Assembly (NCBI GenBank): GCA_001247695.2
Contig: LGRX02026023.1
Location: forward strand, 1-64,000
Reading direction: 5' to 3'
Source of the DNA: Cymbomonas tetramitiformis
Taxonomy: Eukaryota; Chlorophyta; Pyramimonadophyceae; Pyramimonadales; Pyramimonadaceae
DNA length: 64,000 nt
In this document: one piece after another, positions 57,421-64,000 of the stretch
Layout of the letters: every line of letters starts with the position of its first letter
How positions within the stretch are numbered: the first letter of the stretch is position 1
The notes under the pieces: generated by a model
What the model saw: only the letters and a program-made list of their open reading frames with translations
Database searches by the model: none
Told to the model about the DNA's origin: nothing
Program-made: the position numbers and the translations under genes

Positions 57421-58674
57421 ATGGGTTTGCACGCGGACGTACGAAGGCATGTGCGCGAGACCATGCCGCAGGTGCACCTCACGCACGACGCGCTAACGGC
57501 TTTGCCGGCACCCAAAGTGTGCGTGCTAGACTACATGTGGCTGCTTTATCGTTTCAAGGGCGGCTCCGGCAGGGAGCTCGTGCGTTTCGTGCAGTCGCAG
57601 ATTCGTAGCGCGTACAAGGCGGGGTGCGTCTGTTTTGTGGCTCTGGGCGACAACGACGCGCGCGTGCCGGAGGAGAAACGCGCGGAGCAACGACGACGCG
57701 ACAAGCGATCCGCTATAATTGATGGTGCGAATCGGTTTCTGACGCACGATCACGCACCCGCGAACTGGTGCGAAGCGCTGTCGGATCGCACTTTCAAACA
57801 GGCGGTCCTGCTCTACCTGCACCACAACGTAGAACCGCCAAGTGACATGCTTTCGAACGTCTCGGGCGCACGCCTTATTACTAGATTCGCTTCCTGCGGC
57901 GCCCGCCTGTTCTGTTGCGCACCCAACGGCGAAGGGTGGAAAGAGGATACGATCACCGACCTCGGCGAAGTTGTACGCGACGGCGAGGCCGATCTGGCCG
58001 CAGCGAGGTGTATAGAGTGGCTTGCTGCGAATCAGCCCTACGACAGTTTCGTGGTGCGCACCATCGATTCGGACTCCATACCGATCCTGCTGGCCGCGCA
58101 AGGTCGATTGCTACGAAGGGGCGTCAGCATTTATCTGTGGCTACCCGCGTGCGAGCGCACGGTACGTGCTTACCCAGGTCCGTTTTGTGTCCTTCCCTTT
58201 TTTACAGACTTACAGTGTGTGACGCCCTTTGCGCAGCCCGTGGGCGAGGAGGTCCTTCATGGAGTTTCGACGGACAACGTGCACGCATGCGCCTTCGAAG
58301 TGCCCAGTGACGGGTTCGCCGGACTATGGTGGGAGGAAAGTCGCCGCATAGTGGATATGAGACGTATGTTGGACGCTTTCGATCGGCCGTCCGGTCCGTG
58401 GGAGTTTTGCCTACTCTGCGTCATGATGGGCACAGATTTCAACGAGAAGCTCAACCGCGGAAACGGGCTTAAAGACATTAAATTGCGCATAACGCGGGCC
58501 TTCAGCACCGTGGATCCCGTCAGAAATTACGCCAAGTTTTTTCGCGTCGCGGCGAGTCGGTGCGCGCGGCCGGAGGTGCTGCCGAGGCAACAGACGCAAG
58601 TGGAGTGGGTTTTAAATTACTGGCGCGTGAACACGCTGTTGGATAGCGTACCAACATGTTGCGCGAAGGCCTAA
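57421..58674 (+). CDS. FEN1/XPG-like structure-specific nuclease
   Basis: 417 aa. Begins MG as in FEN1 (free N-terminal Gly at the active site). Acidic residues: Asp37 (VCVLDYMW), Asp77 (VALGDND), Glu189 and Asp191 (DGEADLAAARC), Asp216 and Asp218 (TIDSDSIP), Asp339 (MGTDFN). This is the full PIN/FEN metal-binding set in order. It probably removes flaps or processes branched DNA during replication. GC-rich codon use; adjacent to the AIG1-like gene (divergent). Confidence 0.82.
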   Translation: MGLHADVRRHVRETMPQVHLTHDALTALPAPKVCVLDYMWLLYRFKGGSGRELVRFVQSQIRSAYKAGCVCFVALGDNDARVPEEKRAEQRRRDKRSAIIDGANRFLTHDHAPANWCEALSDRTFKQAVLLYLHHNVEPPSDMLSNVSGARLITRFASCGARLFCCAPNGEGWKEDTITDLGEVVRDGEADLAAARCIEWLAANQPYDSFVVRTIDSDSIPILLAAQGRLLRRGVSIYLWLPACERTVRAYPGPFCVLPFFTDLQCVTPFAQPVGEEVLHGVSTDNVHACAFEVPSDGFAGLWWEESRRIVDMRRMLDAFDRPSGPWEFCLLCVMMGTDFNEKLNRGNGLKDIKLRITRAFSTVDPVRNYAKFFRVAASRCARPEVLPRQQTQVEWVLNYWRVNTLLDSVPTCCAKA

Positions 58675-58901
58675 CTCACTAGACTTGAAACACATTGCAC
58701 GGGTTGCCCCCCCATTTTAAAAAGTAAAACGGGCTTACCGCCTGATAGTTAATTTGGAGTTTACCGCAAAAAAAGGGAAAAGCCAACCCCGCTCTCTAGC
58801 ATTGTTTCGCCGCTAGGCTTTAACCGTATATCGTCACGCCCGCAACAAAAGCGGTCCGCTATCGGCATTCGCGGTGTCCCGAACAAAGTGCGCGTCCACA
58901 T

Positions 58902-59177
58902 TTGGCACTCATTCATCTGAAATGTGTGGACAAGCAGCAATTTATCGACCAGGTATTTATAGAGCACGTTATTGAACACAGACTCGAGAATGTTGATTTC
59001 GGCATGACCGACGCGAGCACGCGGTACAACGCGCAATTCAAGTCGTTCGTCGACTCATCGTGGGCGCACTCTTTGGAAGATTGTGGGGATGGAACGCGCG
59101 TCGTGTACGACGATCACGAGTACGACCGCACCCTGGTACCCATCCCTTCAAAATGGAAACAAAACGCCGGAATTTAG
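58902..59177 (+). pseudogene. coding-like fragment without start, about 90 codons
   Basis: The frame reads plausibly (DKQQFIDQVFIEHVIEHRL; YDDHEYDRTLVPIPSKW) but lacks an ATG near its start and follows a stop. It may be a 3' exon or a gene end. An antisense frame (58761-59036) is considered a shadow. Confidence 0.35.
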
Positions 59178-59311
59178 CCATTTTCGGAGAACGCGAAAGA
59201 TACACCATAGCACAAATGAGAAGATTTATACTACAAAAATACAAAATCCTTGGTGGCAGACCACGCTATAAAGGTATCTACGAAGAATTGTATCCCGGGG
59301 ATCGGAAATGA
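59153..59311 (+). CDS. small basic protein, 52 aa
   Basis: ATG 59153 overlaps the end of the preceding fragment by 25 bp. Very basic (METKRRNLAIFGERERYTIA; YKILGGRPRYKGIY). Could be a small DNA- or RNA-binding peptide. Low certainty. Confidence 0.35.
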   Translation: METKRRNLAIFGERERYTIAQMRRFILQKYKILGGRPRYKGIYEELYPGDRK

Positions 59312-59510
59312 TCGAAAATACCCTTAACTCAGCGATGATCGGAAATACATTCGCTAGGCGCCTCTAGCAACATTCAATAAAACTGCTGCTCGGTGCTGCG
59401 CGGCATTCGGGCGATGTCACGCTTTTAGCCTGTCGTGAGATTTTGCGGTTGTGACGTGATATAAATAAGTCACGTTACCGCACCTACACGCAGTTAGGCC
59501 GTCGCACAAA

Positions 59511-61511
59511 ATGCCCAAAAAGGAAAAGGAGGAAGACAAAGAAAAGGAAAATCAGGAAACTGTATGGCTCTTATTCTTGCCCTTCGTATGCATCATCTTA
59601 ACATACGGCGCACTACTGATAGCTGCCTGTTGGCCTGAAAAGGATAGCTCGCATCATGCAATAGCGCCTACAGTGCCAGTCACTGCTTCGCCGGTCACTG
59701 CTCCGCCACTTTCACCAACGAGCAACGGACAACGGAATTACCTCGGAGGCACTTATGGTGGCCTTTCGGATGAGGAGCAACGGCTGACAGTCTGCAGTGA
59801 CCGTTGCGAGAGCGACGCTGTCGCAGGTCGAGACGCGAACGATTTTCTTGTTCATATCAACGAGGCGGACCCGCACTCGATTTCCTTCCAAACGCCGATC
59901 GCGAACGACGTGACGAATGCCTCAGGGATACTTCGCACCGGACAGAACGTGAGCGTAAGCAAGGTTTACGTCGACACGTACGCCCAACGAGTGGGTTGGA
60001 TGAGCGAAACCTGGCTACAGTATCTGGACATCGCTTACCCGTTGCAGTTGGTTTTTCTCATGGCGACGGGGCATTACAACGTCGCGTACGTCGCGTACTA
60101 TCATTTGTACCAGACGCCGAGGAATTACACGGTGGTGGCCAAACGCGTGGACGAATCTCCGTACGGCAAAAACTACACCAATTACTACGAATCCACTCGG
60201 ATGGCCTGCTTCTGCGCGTGCGACCCCAGCTTCTGCGACCGTCCGCCGTCGCCGCCGCCTCTGCCGCCTATGCCGCCTCCGCCGCCTTCGCCGCCTCCGT
60301 ATACGGGCACCTGCCAAGAGTACATCGCGGATCACACCTACGGCAATATCACCGGCGCTACGCTGTATTGCTACACGGTGCGAAAGGATTTGAGGCACGC
60401 TGACTGCATGTGCCGGCTCTGCGACATGACGGAATTTGAAGGCGTTTCGTGCGTGTCGCCTCCGCCTCCATCGTCTCCGCCGCCACCGCCCCCGCCCTCG
60501 CCTCCGCCTCCATCGCCTCCGCCTCCATCGCCTCCGCCTCCATCGCCTCCGCCCCCATCGCCTCCGCCTCCGCCGCCATCGCCCCACCACCGTCGCCCCC
60601 ACCGCTACCTTCACCCCCACCGCCGCCTTTACCTCCCTCCCCTCCGCCCTCGCCCCCACCGCCGCCTTTCACCTCCCTCCGCCCTCGCCTCTACCACCGC
60701 CCTCGCCTCCGACTCCACCTCGCCACCGCCTCGGCCCGCCTCCGTCTCCGCCTTCGCCACCACCTCCGCCTCTACCTCCACCTTCGCCTTCGCCTCCGCC
60801 GTCGCCGTCGCCTCCGCCGCCATCCTCCCCACCGCCACCGTCACCCCCACCGCCCTCGCCTCCGCTACCGTCGCCCCCACCGCCCGCCACCGTCGCTGTC
60901 GCCTCCGCCGCCGTCGCCCCTGCCGCTTTCGCCCCTACCACCCCTCGCCCCGCCGCCCTCACCCCCACCGCCCTCGCCCCACCTCCTCGCCCCCACCACC
61001 GTGTCCACCTCCTCCCCCCGCTATGGTTCTCGGCGGCAGTTACGGCTGCTTCGATACGAATAATGCAATGACATTTACATGCCTCACGGACACCGCGTAC
61101 GCACGCCAGATGCATGTGAGTTCGGGTTCCCTCATCGACAGCCTGTCTTTCAGCTGTACCGACAATAGCGAAGTGTACATCGGGCAGAAACACGACCAAG
61201 ATTGCGCGCCGTACGACAATACCGGCACAATATCTCTCGACAGACCGTTTGGGCACAACCTGAACGTGTTGACGTACTCACACGGCAATGCGTGCAACGA
61301 TGACTTTAAGTTTGCCCTTATGGTGCAAGACAAATACTGCACCTCGGGTAGATGCCGCCATGAGGACGAGGATAAATGTTTTCAGGTTGGTTATATCAGC
61401 TGCCCCGAGTCGTACGCGCCGGTGGGTTTTACACACGTGCGTCGCAGAAAAGAAATACTCACGGGATTTAGCGTGATGTGCAAACATCACGATGTTTTGC
61501 AAGCCATCTAG
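59511..61511 (+). CDS. type II membrane protein with SPPPP stalk and C-terminal lectin-like domain
   Basis: 666 codons from ATG 59511; TATA GATATAAATAAG lies about 50 nt upstream. A charged cytosolic tail (KKEKEEDKEKE) precedes a membrane anchor (~residues 19-42), a Cys-containing ectodomain with N-glycosylation sites (~75-245), a short SPPPP block, a second Cys domain, a long Pro-rich stalk (~320-500) and a C-terminal domain (GGSYGCFDTNN; SGSLIDSLSFSCTDN) reminiscent of jacalin-like folds. SPPPP stalks are typical of pherophorin-like algal wall proteins. Likely a spike or attachment fibre. The stalk shifts frame internally (see findings). Confidence 0.7.
   Translation: MPKKEKEEDKEKENQETVWLLFLPFVCIILTYGALLIAACWPEKDSSHHAIAPTVPVTASPVTAPPLSPTSNGQRNYLGGTYGGLSDEEQRLTVCSDRCESDAVAGRDANDFLVHINEADPHSISFQTPIANDVTNASGILRTGQNVSVSKVYVDTYAQRVGWMSETWLQYLDIAYPLQLVFLMATGHYNVAYVAYYHLYQTPRNYTVVAKRVDESPYGKNYTNYYESTRMACFCACDPSFCDRPPSPPPLPPMPPPPPSPPPYTGTCQEYIADHTYGNITGATLYCYTVRKDLRHADCMCRLCDMTEFEGVSCVSPPPPSSPPPPPPPSPPPPSPPPPSPPPPSPPPPSPPPPPPSPHHRRPHRYLHPHRRLYLPPLRPRPHRRLSPPSALASTTALASDSTSPPPRPASVSAFATTSASTSTFAFASAVAVASAAILPTATVTPTALASATVAPTARHRRCRLRRRRPCRFRPYHPSPRRPHPHRPRPTSSPPPPCPPPPPAMVLGGSYGCFDTNNAMTFTCLTDTAYARQMHVSSGSLIDSLSFSCTDNSEVYIGQKHDQDCAPYDNTGTISLDRPFGHNLNVLTYSHGNACNDDFKFALMVQDKYCTSGRCRHEDEDKCFQVGYISCPESYAPVGFTHVRRRKEILTGFSVMCKHHDVLQAI
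60456..61020 (+). repeat. Pro-rich codon repeat, frame-drifting
   Basis: CCGCCTCCATCG-type units encode SPPPP. The proline-rich reading moves through all three frames along the tract and returns to the original frame before the C-terminal domain. Confidence 0.75.
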
Positions 61512-61739
61512 GTCGTCACATCAATTGACGCGACGACAGGTCAATTTGCCGTGTGTACGAATAAGTACGCACTCACAGTTGGTCTTGAGGCGTTAAAATT
61601 AATTATAGTAGGGGGGCAAGACCCTTAAAGTTTGCGGAGTGAATAGGCGGTGATATCCGTATACACGTTTTTAGGCGCGCAGTATATATACACGCACGTC
61701 GCAAAGTTGATACCTATTATAATTTGGTGTTACGCCGAC

Positions 61740-62393
61740 ATGCGATTTTTACAAGACCGGTCGGACTTTGCCGATTTCTACACAAGTCCGCGCGGCGGAC
61801 CCGGGCACGGGTACGAAAACGAATACGAAAGACCGTACTACAGACCGATCATGCCCGTGCGGCACGTATACAGGGAGCGGTACAATCCGATATATCGCAG
61901 ACCGCGCCGAGTCGAACCCTCTAGCGTCCCACGCGAGGAGAATCTTTCGGAGACTTCGATGTTGAGCGAATGTCGATCCAAAATTCCCTTACCCGAAAAT
62001 ATTACACCGGGGCTGATTATTGGTCGCGATGGTCGCAACTTGAAGGATGTGCAATCCAAAGACGTTCTCGTACACGTGAATAAGAAGGAGGTGCGCCAAA
62101 ATTGGTCATCGCTGAGGCTACTGTGATGGGTTGTTGTAGACTCACGATGCGCGATACGTTTTCGACAGGTACTCATATCTGCGCGCGACGCGGTCAGTCA
62201 CCAATTCGCGCACGATAAGATTACCGCCTTGCTGGACCGATTGTGCGACGACTCGAGAAACGATGTTTGCAATAATAATCGCGCGCAGCCGAGCAAGTTT
62301 GACCGCTCACGGCTCGAGAAGCATGTGAATGATGATGTCGGTTGTAAAATGGAACCTGACGAAGAGGAATATTATTATGATGACACGCAATGA
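61740..62393 (+). CDS. KH-domain protein, two exons
   Basis: TATA GTATATATAC (61682-61691) lies about 50 nt before ATG 61740. Exon 1 is 61740-62090 and exon 2 is 62169-62393, giving 191 aa. The intron (62091-62168, 78 nt, GTGCGC...TTCGACAG, phase 0) falls inside the KH domain: LIIGRDGRNLKDV (GxxG = GRDG) and VLVHVNKKE in exon 1 continue into VLISARDAVSHQF in exon 2, completing the fold. N-terminus is Tyr/Arg/Pro-rich and the C-terminus is acidic. Likely RNA- or ssDNA-binding. Unspliced, the frame ends 12 codons into the intron. Confidence 0.8.
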
Positions 62394-62422
62394 CCGATTC
62401 GGTACCGCTCGTATTGTAATAT

Positions 62423-64000
62423 ATGAATTTTTACAGATTGCTCGAATTGGACTATCTGTGCGCGACAGCACCCCATAGCGTGCTTCGTGCCCACTGTGAG
62501 CGCACCGGGCAATATTTACGAACGGGCCTGTCGGTAAAACGGTCGCACGTGAGCGTGTGGTGGTCCGGTAAGGATGCGTTGGCACGAGCCAGACGGTCGA
62601 CGTCCGAGGAAAACCTGGGCGAGACCCCCGTGCTGGTGGCGCACGACATTAACAGGACCACGCAAATAAAGATGTACGGCTTGGTGCCGTGGGATTATCT
62701 GCTGAAGTGCGCTATGCGCTCTTTCGATGAGAGGTCGCGCAGCTGCAGGCGAGGGTTCGGGGAGGTGCCCCGCGCAGCAAACGGAGACGCCGTGTCTCTG
62801 GATCGCGCGCCTTCCGTCTGCTTTCACGTGTTGCGTGAGGATCAGGCGCCGGTGGTGCACCTCCTGTTGGACTTTGATTTTGAGGAGAAACATACGTGGG
62901 AGGATGCGCGCTCCGCGCAGGGTCCGGTGGCGCGCGTCGTCCGCGCGATAGAGTCCGCGTGGCGGACGTGGTTCCCCGGTTGCGAAGCGCACGTGCTTCT
63001 GTTCGAAACGCGCTCAGACGCGACTGACGCTAGCGGCGAGAAACCTAGCGTGCATGGCTACGTTTTCGAAACGCTAGCGGGCGTGCAAACGCGCAGCGCG
63101 TACTGGCCCTTCACGGGCCCGGTGTTCGCGTGCAAACGAGCGCACCGTGACCTTTTCGCCTGCTACCTGCACCCCTTGCTGCGCAGCGATCCGTATTTTG
63201 AGCAACGAGGGTTGCACCCGGAAAAGTTTTTGGATTGCATGGATGGGCACACGGCGCGCGCGGTGGGCATGGCCAAAACCGGTCGTGACAACTTTTTGAG
63301 GTACTCGCGTTTGGAAACCGCCATGTCCTTGAGCTCCCCGCTCGCGCTCGACGTCTACCAGCGCAACCCGATCTTCACCATCGGACGCATGCTCGGGTTG
63401 TTCGTCGACACCCCGGTCAGCACGTTCGCGCGAGGTACGAGCGACGGCGTGCTGCGGCACACTACGCGGATCTGCGAAGTGGTGATGCTCGCGACCAAGA
63501 ATTTTACAACAAAGCCAGCGGACAACAGGAACATGCTGGCCGAGGGTTACCGCGCTCAGCGCGTTTCAAACGAAAGCCATCGCGTCGCCCGCGTAGAATC
63601 CGTGTCGCTGGAGCTTCAGAGCAATTTGATGCGGGCGTACCGCGCGTGCCTTCGCGTCATTGGAGTTCGTCGAGAGGTGGTGGATCGCATGCAGCTCGAT
63701 ATACGTCGCATGCGCGCACAGCTGGATCGCACCGGTGCCGAGCTTTCAAGTCTCCTGGTGTACCAGCGGCCGGAGTGCACTTTCTGCCCACTACGCGATT
63801 GCCGGGTCAAGTTCGCGGACTCAAGCTCGCGCGTTCCGGCGCGCGTCGTGTACGACGACGACACAGCTTCTGACGCGGGACACACGCGAGGCGACGCCGC
63901 AAAGATGTATGTCGTGTACCACCTGCATCCGCGTTACCGCTTGATCAGACACCATTGCTGGAAGTGCAAAGGCGCTCGAGCGACGGATAACGGCGGAGTG
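62423..64000 (+). CDS. archaeo-eukaryotic primase with UL52-like C-terminus (partial)
   Basis: Runs off the right edge; at least 526 codons from ATG 62423. Motif I is LLLDFDFEE with metal ligands Asp150 and Asp152, motif II is PSVHGYVF with His211, and a motif III-like acidic residue is Asp310 (LDVYQRNPIFTIGR). A late Cys/His cluster (ECTFCPLRDCR and RHHCWKCKG) matches the zinc-binding end of herpesvirus UL52 and PrimPol-type primases. It makes primers for viral DNA replication, presumably with a helicase outside the window. Confidence 0.85.
   Translation, partial: MNFYRLLELDYLCATAPHSVLRAHCERTGQYLRTGLSVKRSHVSVWWSGKDALARARRSTSEENLGETPVLVAHDINRTTQIKMYGLVPWDYLLKCAMRSFDERSRSCRRGFGEVPRAANGDAVSLDRAPSVCFHVLREDQAPVVHLLLDFDFEEKHTWEDARSAQGPVARVVRAIESAWRTWFPGCEAHVLLFETRSDATDASGEKPSVHGYVFETLAGVQTRSAYWPFTGPVFACKRAHRDLFACYLHPLLRSDPYFEQRGLHPEKFLDCMDGHTARAVGMAKTGRDNFLRYSRLETAMSLSSPLALDVYQRNPIFTIGRMLGLFVDTPVSTFARGTSDGVLRHTTRICEVVMLATKNFTTKPADNRNMLAEGYRAQRVSNESHRVARVESVSLELQSNLMRAYRACLRVIGVRREVVDRMQLDIRRMRAQLDRTGAELSSLLVYQRPECTFCPLRDCRVKFADSSSRVPARVVYDDDTASDAGHTRGDAAKMYVVYHLHPRYRLIRHHCWKCKGARATDNGGV

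Noticed and set aside
60015..61256. Gly/Glu/Ala-rich minus-strand frames opposite the SPPPP stalk
   Set aside because: Reverse complement of proline codons gives Gly-rich frames automatically.

Overview
The window looks like part of a large double-stranded DNA virus of the herpesvirus/mirusvirus type (realm Duplodnaviria) that replicates in the nucleus of a eukaryote. The host is most plausibly a microbial one. The evidence is: (i) a capsid maturation protease fused to a scaffold, with a second TATA box and an in-frame ATG inside the gene, which is the herpesvirus UL26/UL26.5 arrangement (28992-30362); (ii) an archaeo-eukaryotic primase with a UL52-like C-terminus running off the right edge (62423-64000); (iii) a TATA-binding-protein homologue (40555-41208); (iv) TATA boxes roughly 30-60 nt ahead of many start codons; (v) short introns with GT-AG ends that join reading frames exactly. 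No ribosomal, tRNA or host housekeeping gene was recognised. I cannot tell a virion genome from an integrated copy, and cannot name the virus.

Layout. 1-4060 is non-coding: a 3.7-kb imperfect inverted repeat centred at 2299 with twelve copies of the palindrome GTCATCGATGAC (one variant), outer tandem repeats of about 177 bp and a 108-bp tandem repeat at the left edge. It is a strong candidate replication origin or genome-junction element. 4.1-26.5 kb is an accessory zone: secreted protein, spliced KilA-N gene, GAF/histidine kinase/receiver protein, glycosyltransferases, a three-exon methyltransferase, F-box/ankyrin and ankyrin-RING proteins, gene fragments and broken genes. 26.7-38.6 kb is a GC-rich block with the protease-scaffold, an NlpC/P60-like protein, several large unknown proteins and a KH protein. 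38.7-51.2 kb mixes TBP, a protein kinase, a CREST-type membrane hydrolase and an HxRxxD glycosyltransferase with AT-rich genes of unknown function whose products often start MSV or MSI. 51.7-64 kb holds large surface-type proteins (Cys-rich repeats; SPPPP stalk), a glycosyltransferase, an AIG1/FAR-17a-like membrane protein, a FEN1-like nuclease, a spliced KH protein and the primase.

How it fits together. Primase, FEN1-like nuclease and the inverted-repeat element point to DNA replication. TBP and TATA promoters point to nuclear transcription that the virus partly supplies itself, and introns imply use of the host spliceosome. The protease-scaffold points to herpes-like capsid assembly. Ankyrin/F-box/RING proteins, the kinase and the histidine kinase are likely host-modulating factors. 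Glycosyltransferases, the methyltransferase and two membrane lipid-hydrolase families suggest remodelling of surface glycans and membranes.

Two base-composition classes are visible: GC-rich core genes and AT-rich accessory genes. The accessory class is full of truncated paralogues, copied 5' gene ends, in-frame stops and homopolymer frameshifts. Some of these may be sequencing errors and others real decay; I mark each.
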